From Nitrososphaerota archaeon (GTDB taxonomy: Archaea > Thermoproteota > Nitrososphaeria > Nitrososphaerales > Nitrosopumilaceae), in assembly GCA_021325615.1 (NCBI GenBank), contig JAJPGU010000010.1, positions 1-64,000 on the forward strand: a stretch of 64,000 nucleotides of DNA, in the 5' to 3' direction. Below are positions 1-8,331 of the stretch, in pieces; the stretch's first letter is position 1; every line of letters begins with the position of its first letter. The translations under genes and the position numbers were made by a program. The notes beneath the pieces are model-generated. The model saw nothing but the letters and a program-made list of their open reading frames with translations. It did no database searches and was not told where the DNA came from.

Positions 1-2
1 AG

Positions 3-60
3 AGCATTGACAATCCAAACGCACTGAGCCCGCCGTTGAGCACGACAATCAACGTACAGT
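3..60 (+). CDS. possible C-terminal end of a gene entering from the left edge
   Basis: Nineteen codons are open from the window edge to a TAG at 58-60 and are followed by T-runs that could terminate a rightward transcript. The peptide (ending in TTINVQ) shows no family. The opposite strand is also open here: a TTG at 68-70 would start a hydrophobic N-terminus running off the left edge. The strand is therefore not certain. The rightward reading is preferred only because of the downstream oligo-T. Confidence 0.3.
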
Positions 61-86
61 AGACTAGCAAACCAACAACTCACTTT

Positions 87-106
87 CCCTTTTTTCCTTT
101 TTTTGT
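87..106 (+). terminator. oligo-T terminator
   Basis: Two T-runs (six and seven T) separated by CC lie about 30 nt after the putative rightward stop at position 60 and before the convergent coaBC gene. U-rich tracts without a hairpin are the usual archaeal intrinsic terminator. Confidence 0.4.
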
Positions 107-161
107 AGAAAACAGTACTAACGGAAGTTAATCTCGTAAATCTCAGAGTTGTCCTAAATGG

Positions 162-1406
162 TTACGTTTGCTTCCTTTTCAGGTTGAATCGGCGCTCGAT
201 CTGTTTGAAGATAAACTTTGCAATCTTGTCCTTTTCCCTCCAGCCGGATTCTGCTTCTTTTTCAGAGTCTATGACTACGACGTTGTTCCGGTCCGGATTC
301 TTCCTGTAGGCCATTCCAATGTCGTTTGCTACCATCATGTCTGCACGGGATTCCTGCATTTTTTTCCTCGTTGACTGTATGAGCCTTTCCCTTGACACAT
401 CGGTCTCGGCCTTGAAACCTACCAGGAATGTTTCCCCCTGAATCCTCTTCACCTCGTTTATGATCTTGGGGGTCTTTTTCATGGTCAGGGTGAGTCTGGA
501 TGAATCACTCTTGATTTTTCGCCTGCTGGGCCTCTCGACGGTATAATCGGAAACGGCAGCAGCAAGGATGGTAATGTCAAACCTTCTCCTCATCTCGCGT
601 TTTACGGCCTCTAGCATCTCCATGCCAGTTTCGACCCTCACGATCTTTGCTCCCTTGGGCACAGGTTCGGTGCCAGGTCCGTAAATAAGGGTAACTTTTG
701 CCCCTGCAGAGACAAATTCCTGCGCAAGCAGAACTCCTGTTTTGCCCGAACTGCGGTTGGTTATCACCCGAACCGGGTCTATATGCTCTGTGGTCGGACC
801 GGCAGTAATAAGCACACTTGTCCCCTTGAGGACCTCGGACACGCCATGCTTGCCTAGTATGAATTCAAGCACTTGTTCGGGCTCGGCCGCCTTGGCCTTG
901 CCCTCCACAAACTGCGGCGAAACGAAACTCACCTTGTCACTTAGAAACTCGATATTCCTAAGCACGGCGGGATTTTCATACATGGCCCTGTGCATGGCAA
1001 GTGAAATTATTATCGGGATTCCTGAACCGAATCCCACGCTTAGAACTGTAGAGATTGGCGTGTCATCAATCCCTTGGGCGAGTTTCCCAAGGGTGTTTGC
1101 CGTGCACGGATATACCACTATCAAGTCAGACTGCCTGTAGTCGGCAACCTTGATGTGTTCAAGGTCTCCGGTAAGTTTGGTTATTACATCGTTTCCGGTG
1201 GCCCACTTGAAGTAACTAGGCTTTATGAGATCTGTCGCAGCCTTGCTTGCGACGCAGGTGACGTCAGCTCCGTGCCGCATGAGCAGCCTTGCAAGTTCGA
1301 TTGACTTGTATGCTGCAACGCTTCCAGTTATGCACAGGACAATTTTCCTCCCCGCAAGTTCCGTGCCGTCGGAGCTGACAATATCGAGGGATGGATGTTT
1401 ACGCAA
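162..1406 (-). CDS. coaBC: bifunctional phosphopantothenoylcysteine decarboxylase / phosphopantothenate-cysteine ligase
   Basis: This enzyme converts 4'-phosphopantothenate and cysteine to phosphopantetheine through 4'-phosphopantothenoylcysteine; it is cytosolic and FMN-dependent. The 414-residue protein has the usual two halves. The N-terminal CoaC flavoprotein (about 18-190) shows the ITGSVAAYK FMN loop, the HIKVADYR histidine segment, the PCTANT motif and AMHRAM. The C-terminal CoaB half (from about 195) shows ITAGPTTEHIDPVR, NRSSGKTG and the AAAVSDY stretch. It is last in a leftward operon with pantoate kinase, phosphopantothenate synthetase and panB, and its start overlaps the end of panB by 8 nt, which suggests translational coupling. 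Confidence 0.95.
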   Translation of the reverse strand: MRKHPSLDIVSSDGTELAGRKIVLCITGSVAAYKSIELARLLMRHGADVTCVASKAATDLIKPSYFKWATGNDVITKLTGDLEHIKVADYRQSDLIVVYPCTANTLGKLAQGIDDTPISTVLSVGFGSGIPIIISLAMHRAMYENPAVLRNIEFLSDKVSFVSPQFVEGKAKAAEPEQVLEFILGKHGVSEVLKGTSVLITAGPTTEHIDPVRVITNRSSGKTGVLLAQEFVSAGAKVTLIYGPGTEPVPKGAKIVRVETGMEMLEAVKREMRRRFDITILAAAVSDYTVERPSRRKIKSDSSRLTLTMKKTPKIINEVKRIQGETFLVGFKAETDVSRERLIQSTRKKMQESRADMMVANDIGMAYRKNPDRNNVVVIDSEKEAESGWREKDKIAKFIFKQIERRFNLKRKQT

Positions 1407-2232
1407 GTTCTTTCTTCAACCTTTCCAGTTCAGATTTTTCCATTGAAAATGAGTGTTCAGGCGATGGAAATTTGCCAGACGTGACATCAGTCCTATATGC
1501 CGTCAAGGCCTTCACTATATCAGTGGCAAGCTCGAGGTATCTCTTTGCAAACTTGGGCTTGATCTTCTCATATAGGCCTAAAACGTCGTGCAAAACAAGC
1601 ACTTGACCATCACAGTCGGGACCCGAGCCGATTCCAATAGTGGGAATCTTCAAAGCATCCGTTATCATCTTGGAAACTTCTCGCGTTACCATTTCAAGTG
1701 CAATGCTGAAGGCACCAGCCTCCTCCAAAGCTTTTGCACTCTCAACAAGGCTGATTGCCGCATCCTTCGTCTTTGCTTGGATCTTGTACCCCTCCTGCAG
1801 GGTGGTGGTCTGGGGTTGGAAGCCAATGTGGCCCATTACCGGTATTCCGATGTCTACTATGGCCCTGACGGTGTCCCGCATCTCGATGCCGCCTTCAAGC
1901 TTGACTGCGTCCGCGCCTGCCTTGACAAGCCTCCCGGCATTCTCAATTGCCTGCGACCTGCTTGCCTGGTAGGACATGAAAGGCATGTCTGCTACTAGCA
2001 TTGCATTCTGCCTCCCCCTGCTGACTGCCTCGGTAAAAAAGCACATCTGCTCCATGGTAACGGGAATGGTGTTTTCATAGCCTAGCATGACCATGCCCCC
2101 GCTGTCTCCCACCAAGAGGACGTCAATCCCCGCCCTGTCGCATAGCTGACTCATGGTAAAATCATACGCGGTTATCACGGTGATCTTCTTGGAACCCTTC
2201 ATGGAAAGTATGTCTCTGACAGACCTAGGCAT
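1399..2232 (-). CDS. panB: 3-methyl-2-oxobutanoate hydroxymethyltransferase
   Basis: PanB transfers a hydroxymethyl group from methylene-tetrahydropterin to 2-oxoisovalerate, giving ketopantoate, the first step toward CoA. The 277-residue TIM-barrel protein has the family hallmarks TAYDFTMS, LLVGDSGGMV (metal-binding Asp), KLEGG and GHIGFQPQT, and the length is typical. It overlaps the phosphopantothenate synthetase gene upstream and coaBC downstream by 8 nt each. Ketopantoate reductase (panE) is not in the window, so the next pathway step is encoded elsewhere. Confidence 0.95.
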   Translation of the reverse strand: MPRSVRDILSMKGSKKITVITAYDFTMSQLCDRAGIDVLLVGDSGGMVMLGYENTIPVTMEQMCFFTEAVSRGRQNAMLVADMPFMSYQASRSQAIENAGRLVKAGADAVKLEGGIEMRDTVRAIVDIGIPVMGHIGFQPQTTTLQEGYKIQAKTKDAAISLVESAKALEEAGAFSIALEMVTREVSKMITDALKIPTIGIGSGPDCDGQVLVLHDVLGLYEKIKPKFAKRYLELATDIVKALTAYRTDVTSGKFPSPEHSFSMEKSELERLKKELA

Positions 2233-2971
2233 GGGAAAGCCTCCCCAAGTTGTTCCTTATTGTGAGGATTGAATGGCTCAGGTTCGCCTTGTTGTCGAAC
2301 CTAACGGTTTTGCCTGAGGATGATTTTTTCACCCTTCTGCAAGCGTCGATAAGAAGGCTCATGCCTCTGGTAACATTATCAACGATAGTAATGTCGGCAG
2401 TGCGTGCTGTACGCGACATGGGGTTGAGGTCAAAAGTTATGACCTTCTTCCCAAACCTCTTCAACGCGACGGTCCTATCGCCGTCTTCAAGCGGAACGAG
2501 GACCACATCTGCGATGAAGATCCCGCGTTCGTCCACTACCCTTCGGGCACTCTCAAGATTGGGAATCCGCCTCGAAAACCTCGGCTCGAGGCCCAGAATC
2601 TTTCCCGAGCCGGATCTTTTTAGGGCCTGTGCTATTGCCTTTTTTCTTCGTTCGCTAGCATAAAACAGGTTGACCTCGATCTCCGCCCCGACCGTTTTTG
2701 CAAGTTGTGCTATCTCATTTGGGCAAAGCGCGGCAAAGTTTCCATTGACCGAAATTACGGGATGCTTGGCTCCAAGGAGCATCCTTGCCGCCGCCTTTAT
2801 CGCCTTGTGCGATGTCATTGAGGTCTTTTCACCTATGAGGTAATCGAACATCTCGCCTCTCCCATGGGCAAGAAGGCCTTCTTCCACCACCAGACCTTTG
2901 TGATAACCGTTGACCAGTTTCTCTCTGATGTGGAGGGATTTGGCCCTGGGATGAGACTTTGGAATTTGCAC
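2225..2971 (-). CDS. 4-phosphopantoate--beta-alanine ligase (archaeal phosphopantothenate synthetase)
   Basis: This archaea-specific ATP-dependent enzyme joins 4-phosphopantoate and beta-alanine, replacing bacterial PanC. The 248-residue sequence matches the family (COG1701) from the N-terminal PKSHPRAKSLHIREKLV segment and GLVVEEGLLAHGRGE through the SVNGNFAAL loop to the TFDLNPMSRTAR segment. The start is GTG, whose first base lies inside the pantoate kinase stop codon (1-nt overlap). Together with pantoate kinase it forms the archaeal two-enzyme bypass to phosphopantothenate. Confidence 0.93.
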   Translation of the reverse strand: MQIPKSHPRAKSLHIREKLVNGYHKGLVVEEGLLAHGRGEMFDYLIGEKTSMTSHKAIKAAARMLLGAKHPVISVNGNFAALCPNEIAQLAKTVGAEIEVNLFYASERRKKAIAQALKRSGSGKILGLEPRFSRRIPNLESARRVVDERGIFIADVVLVPLEDGDRTVALKRFGKKVITFDLNPMSRTARTADITIVDNVTRGMSLLIDACRRVKKSSSGKTVRFDNKANLSHSILTIRNNLGRLSHA

Positions 2972-3855
2972 TAGAATTCCCTTACCCCACTTGTGTCGAT
3001 TTCTGATTTTATTATGATGCCGTCATGATATTTCTCCAAAACCTTGAGTACCGTCCCCTCCTTTGCCTTGGGAATGAGGGTAAACACGGTTTCTCCGAAC
3101 ATTGCCACGCCGCACTTGAAACCGTGCAGCTGCAAGTCGTCAATTACCTGCTGCATCTTTGGAGTTATTACTCCGACATACCTTGCAAACTCGAGGGACA
3201 TGTCTAAAAACTCCAAGTGGCTTCTTGACCTGAGTAGCTTGGTGACCATCTTGGCCCCCAGACCGTTTATCTTAGAAAGTTCTGTTTTGATGAATTCCTT
3301 TGTGGAGATTGGGGAAAAGCAGATAACAATTGGCATGTAATCGGTGTGAATCTTTCTGAGACTCCCTATCCCGGGTGCGCCATACTTTGTTCGGATCTCA
3401 AATCCGCCGTGGTATGACGAAAGAACCGTTCCAAGGCCCGTCTTACAGTGAATTTCTGCGTTGTGTGCTATCTGTCCTACCTGCGTTCGTGAGAGGTTCG
3501 TACCGAGGCCCTTGTTTAGCGCAAAGGCTAGGCTCAATGCGACGGCTCCGCTCGATCCAAGGCCATATCCAACGGGGATGTCTACGTGGTGCTCAATCTC
3601 AAGAAAATGCTTGCCGTTTGCAATCTTGAGAAACTCCTTTGCCACGTATTCTGAGACTTGGGTGTTGTCTGCCTTGTATCCAGTATTTGTGATTCTAAAA
3701 CCAGGCTCACCGGTGGTGACCTTTACCTTTGTTGTGACACCACGCTTTATGCAAAATCCGGCTCCGATTGATCCCTTTAATTCCGGCCTTGAAGGTTCCA
3801 CATGTGCCTTGAAAAAGCCAGTGATGTGTCCAGGGGCGAAAGCCTGTGCTTGCAT
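2971..3855 (-). CDS. pantoate kinase (GHMP family)
   Basis: Pantoate kinase phosphorylates pantoate before beta-alanine is added, the reverse of the bacterial order. The 294-residue GHMP-fold protein carries the ATP-binding loop DIPVGYGLGSSGAVALS at about residues 111-127 and a C-terminal GVAMFGETVF segment corresponding to GHMP motif 3. It is the first gene of the CoA operon, and its promoter lies in the A+T-rich intergenic region shared with the divergent PhoU-like gene. Confidence 0.92.
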   Translation of the reverse strand: MQAQAFAPGHITGFFKAHVEPSRPELKGSIGAGFCIKRGVTTKVKVTTGEPGFRITNTGYKADNTQVSEYVAKEFLKIANGKHFLEIEHHVDIPVGYGLGSSGAVALSLAFALNKGLGTNLSRTQVGQIAHNAEIHCKTGLGTVLSSYHGGFEIRTKYGAPGIGSLRKIHTDYMPIVICFSPISTKEFIKTELSKINGLGAKMVTKLLRSRSHLEFLDMSLEFARYVGVITPKMQQVIDDLQLHGFKCGVAMFGETVFTLIPKAKEGTVLKVLEKYHDGIIIKSEIDTSGVREF

Positions 3856-3861
3856 GTTGAA

Positions 3862-3916
3862 TTTAAACTTAAGAAAAAATATAAAAATAATGATTATATT
3901 ATTTATATTGATATAA
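3862..3916. promoter_or_regulatory. divergent A+T-rich promoter region (CoA operon / PhoU-like gene)
   Basis: The 62-nt gap between two divergent starts is almost pure A/T, with several TATA-like stretches around 3876-3884 and 3893-3908. Both flanking genes probably use short or absent leaders. No clear palindrome was seen. Confidence 0.45.
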
Positions 3917-3917
3917 A

Positions 3918-4895
3918 TTGACTAAATTCGTCCGGCGGCTCCAAAAGGTGGGCAGTAGCATCCTGGTATCCCTACCTATAGAGTGGGTAGAGGCAAACAA
4001 GCTGGAAAAAAGTGATGAGGTCGAACTGGAAACGGCAACCAACAGCATATCGATTACCCCAACGGGTAACAGCAGGCCCCCAAAGGAGGTCATAATAGAA
4101 TATCCAGTGTCAAAACAGGAAAACATCAGCGCCGATGTCACCGGCGCGTATCTTCTTGGGTATGACATCATAAAGATAAAGGGAAGATCCTCCATCTCCG
4201 TCGAGGATAGGGAACGCATCAGGGGCCTTATGCGACGGCTGGTGGGCATGGAGATTGTTGACGAGGATGCGACAAATGTCAATGTACAGTTCCTCCTTGA
4301 TGCCACAACCCTTAGTCCTGACAAAATCCTGAAGAGGATGAGTTCCATAGCTTTGGCCCTTTTCCGTGATACTGTAAACTCGCTTACGTCTGATGACAGG
4401 ACGGTGCTCCAGACGATACCAAGCAGAGACGACGAGATTGACAGGCAGTATTTCCTCCTTGTCAGGCTTATTCGAAGCGCAATGGTAGACAAGAGGCTTG
4501 CAGCTGCATTCAATCTGGGAAACATTGACATTTTGGATTACAGGCTTGCCGCAAACCTCATGGAGACAGCAGGGGACACGATAGTCGAACTCGCAAACTC
4601 CATAACGGACCTTTCCAATTCAAAGTCAGAATCAAAGAGGCTTCACGTGCTTGCAATTGAGATAGAGGATATTCATGAAAAGGCGATCACTTCATTTATT
4701 GAAAACAATAGGCTTCTTGCAATCGAAGCGATCACACTGTTCAGGAATTATCAGAAAAAAATTTCCGACATCAGGTCCTCCCTTGAACCAAAAAAGCAGG
4801 GATCACTACAGTTTCTAGATCTTGTCTACACGCTTGAAAAACTAGCAAGATGCTGGTCCGATATTGCTGATCTCGTGAAACCAGTCTATACGTAG
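3918..4895 (+). CDS. PhoU-like protein with N-terminal AbrB/SpoVT DNA-binding domain
   Basis: Residues 1-50 form a SpoVT/AbrB-type swapped-hairpin domain (RRLQKVGSSILVSLPIEWVE, then the KSDEVELE strand). The rest is an all-helical pair of PhoU repeats from about residue 110. Such fusions are common in this phylum and are thought to link phosphate status to transcription or transport. The start is TTG. No pst transporter genes adjoin. A paralogue lacking its N-terminus because of the window edge lies at 63142-64000. The DNA target is unknown. Confidence 0.85.
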   Translation: MTKFVRRLQKVGSSILVSLPIEWVEANKLEKSDEVELETATNSISITPTGNSRPPKEVIIEYPVSKQENISADVTGAYLLGYDIIKIKGRSSISVEDRERIRGLMRRLVGMEIVDEDATNVNVQFLLDATTLSPDKILKRMSSIALALFRDTVNSLTSDDRTVLQTIPSRDDEIDRQYFLLVRLIRSAMVDKRLAAAFNLGNIDILDYRLAANLMETAGDTIVELANSITDLSNSKSESKRLHVLAIEIEDIHEKAITSFIENNRLLAIEAITLFRNYQKKISDIRSSLEPKKQGSLQFLDLVYTLEKLARCWSDIADLVKPVYT

Positions 4896-5398
4896 ATTTT
4901 GTTTTTCATGGCGTAGGTCAGGACGGCGCATATGGTTTTTGAATCGGCAATCTTTCCTGCCAAGACCATCCTTAATACCTTCTTGAAATCCATTTTTACG
5001 ACAGAAATAATCTCGTCGTCGTCGAGCTCTAGGGCAGAAATCTTTCTTATCTTCGATGCAACAAAGCAGTGTATCACTTCAGTATTGTACCCTATTGATG
5101 GATAGTATTTGACTAGGGCAGTCATTTTGGCAGCCCCATAGCCCGTCTCTTCCTTCAGCTCCCTGAACGCACACCTCCTCGGGCTTTCGCCCTTCATTAG
5201 CGTCCCGGCAGGAATTTCGAGGACAAACCCGTGTGGAAACCTGTGCTGCTTGACCATGAGAAGATTGTTACCCTCTAGGGCAAGAACGGCAGCAGCACCG
5301 GGATGCTCAATTACCTCTCTTGTTACCTTGCGACCTCTGATAGCTACATTGTAAACACTAAGGGAAAGGACTCTACCCTGAAAAATTTTTTTCTTCAT
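4886..5398 (-). CDS. NUDIX hydrolase, ADP-ribose pyrophosphatase-like
   Basis: The 170-residue protein carries a complete Nudix box, G-x5-E-x7-REL-x-EETG, at about residues 65-87 (GTLMKGES...RELKEETGYG), preceded by an EIPAG strand typical of ADP-ribose pyrophosphatases. It probably hydrolyses ADP-ribose or a related nucleoside diphosphate with Mg2+. It converges on the PhoU-like gene with a 10-nt overlap of their 3' ends. The substrate is inferred from family resemblance only. Confidence 0.85.
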   Translation of the reverse strand: MKKKIFQGRVLSLSVYNVAIRGRKVTREVIEHPGAAAVLALEGNNLLMVKQHRFPHGFVLEIPAGTLMKGESPRRCAFRELKEETGYGAAKMTALVKYYPSIGYNTEVIHCFVASKIRKISALELDDDEIISVVKMDFKKVLRMVLAGKIADSKTICAVLTYAMKNKIYV

Positions 5399-5422
5399 AC
5401 ACCAGATATCTGTCCAGTATTG

Positions 5423-6340
5423 TTATGAATGTATCTCGGACATCAGGTGCAGCCTCTTTGATTTTTTAGCCTGCACCATCGTATTCTTTACCCAACCCTG
5501 AGGAAAGTTGATTTCTTTTGGCATGAAAAGATCAACTGTCTGGATTCCTCTTACTTCGTGCACGCTCTGACCCAGCTCGTCAATTTTGTATACATTATCG
5601 CTGTATAGGAAAAGAACTATCTTGTCCAGATGCACGAAAGGCTTTTGCAAAAATGAATTTTGGAATCTTTTTTCAAGTTCACAAAGCGTTTGCTTGATGT
5701 TTCCATCCACCGAAACCAAAATCGCAAACGGGATAAATTCGCCCATTTTCCTTGGGTTGTAAATTGCGGTAAACTGGATTGCCTCATCACTTAGGAGCTT
5801 GTCAAGGGACCTGCCAACGGTCTTGGTTGAAAATCTTGAGATCTTGGCAATCTCCTCTATCTTCATGCGTGGATCCTTAAGGAGGATATCGATTATCTCG
5901 ATATCGGTTTTTGTGAGGTCTGACCTAATCTCTGGGTTTCTAGCCTCGAAGATGCTCAACACCCTGACGTCCCTCAGTATGTTTTTTGCAATTTCCATTG
6001 ATTTTCCAGGATCGCCCTTTACTGCTATACTGCAGACGGTGATTCCGCCCACGCAGGGTACAACAAAGAATGGCTCTCCAACCAGCCGGATCTTGTCAAT
6101 GATGTATTCTATTTCCTTTCCTGTCACAACAAAGTATAGGACACTAAATCCTAGGACGGGGGGCTCTATCTTCAAGGCAAACTCCTTGATGACCTTCTGT
6201 TTTATCATCTTCTGAATCCGCGACTTGATGGCAACTCCGGAAACCCCGAGGTCCTTACCTATCTGGCTATCTGGAGTCCTACAATTGTTCAACAGCCTAG
6301 AAAGTATCTCAATGTCAAGTTTGTCCATTTTTTGTGTCAT
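5423..6340 (-). CDS. Lrp/AsnC-type transcriptional regulator with two HTH modules
   Basis: At 305 residues this is about twice the usual Lrp/AsnC length and looks like two modules in tandem. An HTH at about residues 6-50 (KLDIEILSRLLNNCRTPDSQIGKDLGVS) is followed by an effector-like alpha/beta region. A second HTH at about 140-185 (KTDIEIIDILLKDPRMKIEEIAKI) has its own effector-like region. A perfect inverted repeat lies just upstream of its start (6349-6368), suggesting autoregulation. The divergent neighbour is an ABC exporter operon that it may also control. Confidence 0.8.
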   Translation of the reverse strand: MTQKMDKLDIEILSRLLNNCRTPDSQIGKDLGVSGVAIKSRIQKMIKQKVIKEFALKIEPPVLGFSVLYFVVTGKEIEYIIDKIRLVGEPFFVVPCVGGITVCSIAVKGDPGKSMEIAKNILRDVRVLSIFEARNPEIRSDLTKTDIEIIDILLKDPRMKIEEIAKISRFSTKTVGRSLDKLLSDEAIQFTAIYNPRKMGEFIPFAILVSVDGNIKQTLCELEKRFQNSFLQKPFVHLDKIVLFLYSDNVYKIDELGQSVHEVRGIQTVDLFMPKEINFPQGWVKNTMVQAKKSKRLHLMSEIHS

Positions 6341-6348
6341 TATCCCTA

Positions 6349-6368
6349 TGTTCTTTGTTTTTAGAACA
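6349..6368. promoter_or_regulatory. inverted repeat, putative Lrp operator
   Basis: TGTTCT at 6349-6354 and AGAACA at 6363-6368 form a perfect 6-bp dyad with an 8-bp spacer. It lies 9-28 nt upstream of the regulator's ATG, between that ATG and the TATA-like dyad at 6367-6384. The position fits a repressor site that blocks its own gene. Confidence 0.5.
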
Positions 6369-6384
6369 TTTGTATATATAAATG
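6367..6384. promoter_or_regulatory. TATA-like imperfect palindrome
   Basis: CATTT...AAATG flank a TATATATA core, giving an imperfect 18-nt dyad. It can serve as TATA box for the leftward Lrp gene (about 30-40 nt from its ATG). Confidence 0.4.
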
Positions 6385-6443
6385 TCTTATTATTAAATAA
6401 AAATATGGAGAAATATTAAATATCCGACTAATTCCTGATCACC

Positions 6444-7643
6444 GTGGATTATAGGGCACAGATAGGAATCAGATTCATTACAAGACGCAGGGGGAGCCTC
6501 ATAGCAGCATGCCTTGCCATTGCAATTGCCATCTTGGTGGTTCAGGTAAACTCGGTCATTTTCCAAGGGTTGTATGATGCAATAGTCAGGGATTTGGTAA
6601 ATTACAGGTTCGGTCATGTCTTTATCACGAAGCGAGGCGACTTTATCTCCAGGTCGGACTTTATGCTCGTAAACTGGCTAGACAGAATTCCATACGTCCA
6701 AGGCGCTGCACCGAGACTAGAATACTCCGCACTCTCGATCAACTCTACCGTAAACGGTCAGCTAATCCAGGATATCAATGCGCCAGTCCCCGTAATTGGC
6801 GTAAAACCGGAATGGGACATGCAGGCTTCAACGCTTTACCAAACGGTACAGGGACAGTTTGTGTCCTTCCGGGACTCGATTGTTCTTGGTTCCCTGGTAG
6901 ACAGGGATCTTGGATATCCTCAAATCGGAGACACCGTGAAGTTGAGATTTAAGGACCAATTCGGAAACGACGTCGTAAAGCGGTTTGTAATCGTGGGAAT
7001 ATCAAAAACGGCAGGCAGCCAGGGCAACGATAACGGCGTCTTGGTAAACATAGATACGCTTAGGGAGATAATGGCGAGGCCTGGCCAGAGTTCCGAAATC
7101 ATCGTACGGCTGAACGATCCGACAATGGCACAATATGTAAAGGACTTGTTCCTCAGTGCATTCCCATCCAACTCGGACAAGTTCAAAGCACAGACAATAG
7201 AGGAGGCCGCCGAGGTTCAGCTGGCAGGCTTTAGATCAGGGATTGCGCTGATTAACCTGGTTGGCTTGTTTGGCATGATCTCCTCCGCATTCGGAGTTGT
7301 AACAATACAGATGATGCAGGTGACAAGCAAGACCCGCGATATAGGAGTAATGCGAGCAATAGGGTCTAGGCGAAAAGACATCCTTCTGGTATTTATCTTC
7401 CAAGGCATAGTAATCGGCGCGATAGGGGCTGCCATGGGAACCGCACTAGCTCTTGGATATACTGCATATGCAAAGGAAACCCACATGACATTCAACGGAA
7501 GCCTGGCACTAGAGGTCAAGTATAACTGGACCAGCCTTATCCAGACGGACATAATGGCATTCTTGCTTGCTATTGTTGCATCGATATACCCGGCATTCAA
7601 GGCCACCAAACTACAACCAGTGGAGGCAATGAGGACTGGCTAA
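6444..7643 (+). CDS. ABC transporter permease, MacB/FtsX-LolC type
   Basis: This 399-residue membrane protein has the MacB-type layout. One N-terminal membrane helix (about 20-40) is followed by an extracytoplasmic domain of about 200 residues. Three C-terminal helices (about 265-290, 310-340, 365-390) contain the FtsX-like stretch SKTRDIGVMRAIGSRRKDI. The start is GTG. The family couples ATP hydrolysis in the cytosol to mechanical work on an exported substrate. Its stop codon overlaps the probable start of the ATPase gene. The substrate is unknown. Confidence 0.88.
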   Translation: MDYRAQIGIRFITRRRGSLIAACLAIAIAILVVQVNSVIFQGLYDAIVRDLVNYRFGHVFITKRGDFISRSDFMLVNWLDRIPYVQGAAPRLEYSALSINSTVNGQLIQDINAPVPVIGVKPEWDMQASTLYQTVQGQFVSFRDSIVLGSLVDRDLGYPQIGDTVKLRFKDQFGNDVVKRFVIVGISKTAGSQGNDNGVLVNIDTLREIMARPGQSSEIIVRLNDPTMAQYVKDLFLSAFPSNSDKFKAQTIEEAAEVQLAGFRSGIALINLVGLFGMISSAFGVVTIQMMQVTSKTRDIGVMRAIGSRRKDILLVFIFQGIVIGAIGAAMGTALALGYTAYAKETHMTFNGSLALEVKYNWTSLIQTDIMAFLLAIVASIYPAFKATKLQPVEAMRTG

Positions 7644-8331
7644 TCAAGTCCTAGCCATTCAAAGCCTTGAGAAGGTATACGGGGAGGGTGAAACGGCGGT
7701 ACGCGCCCTTAGGAACATCAACTTCTCCGTTAGAAAGGGCGAGTTTGTACTCATTGTGGGAAGCTCGGGTTCGGGCAAGTCCACCCTGCTCAACATGATA
7801 GGGCTTCTTGACAGACCATCAAGTGGACAGGTATTGATTGACGGGATAGATACGTCCACCCTTGACGACAACCACCTCTCTTCGTTTAGGAATTCAAAGC
7901 TGGGCTTCATCTTCCAGTTTTCAAACCTACTGCCTGACCTGACGGTTCTGGAAAACGTTCTTCTGCCAAGGAAGATTCAGGGCACGATGGAGGGTGCTGA
8001 AGAAGAGGCAAAAAGGCTTCTCAAAACGGTGGGACTTGAGGCGCAGATAAACAAGTTTGCAAACAAGATCTCAGGAGGGCAGGCCCAGAGGGTGGCAATC
8101 ACTAGGGCACTGATAAACAAGCCGGCAATAGTTCTTGCCGACGAGCCCACGGGAAACCTGGACTCTGTCTCGGCTGAGACCACGGTTCAACTCCTGAAGT
8201 CCCTTAACAGGAAACTCAACCAGACATTCATAATAGTAACGCACGACAGGCCTCAGTTCGGGGAGGTAGACAAAATAGTAACTATAAAAGATGGCAAGAT
8301 TGTCGAAGGAGAGTTGGAGGCAAGCGTGTAA
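7636..8331 (+). CDS. ABC transporter ATP-binding protein, MacB/LolD type (probable CTG start)
   Basis: The ATPase partner of the upstream permease. From CTG 7636 the protein is 231 residues, the normal family length. Walker A (GSSGSGKST) is at about residues 42-50, the signature SGGQAQR and Walker B VLADEPTGNLD follow, then the H-loop VTHD. No ATG, GTG or TTG occurs in frame between the stop at 7630-7632 and a GTG at 7756 that falls at the edge of Walker A. A usable ATPase therefore must start at a rare codon, and CTG 7636 overlaps the permease stop by 8 nt. The exact start is inferred. Confidence 0.85.
   Translation: MANQVLAIQSLEKVYGEGETAVRALRNINFSVRKGEFVLIVGSSGSGKSTLLNMIGLLDRPSSGQVLIDGIDTSTLDDNHLSSFRNSKLGFIFQFSNLLPDLTVLENVLLPRKIQGTMEGAEEEAKRLLKTVGLEAQINKFANKISGGQAQRVAITRALINKPAIVLADEPTGNLDSVSAETTVQLLKSLNRKLNQTFIIVTHDRPQFGEVDKIVTIKDGKIVEGELEASV

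Noticed and set aside
742-1140. Long plus-strand ORFs over coaBC, panB and other leftward genes
   Set aside because: They are antisense shadows of well-identified genes, with no domain resemblance of their own.
7756-8331. Short version of the ABC ATPase starting at GTG 7756
   Set aside because: It would begin at the Walker A motif and lack the first strands of the fold, so it cannot be the functional start.
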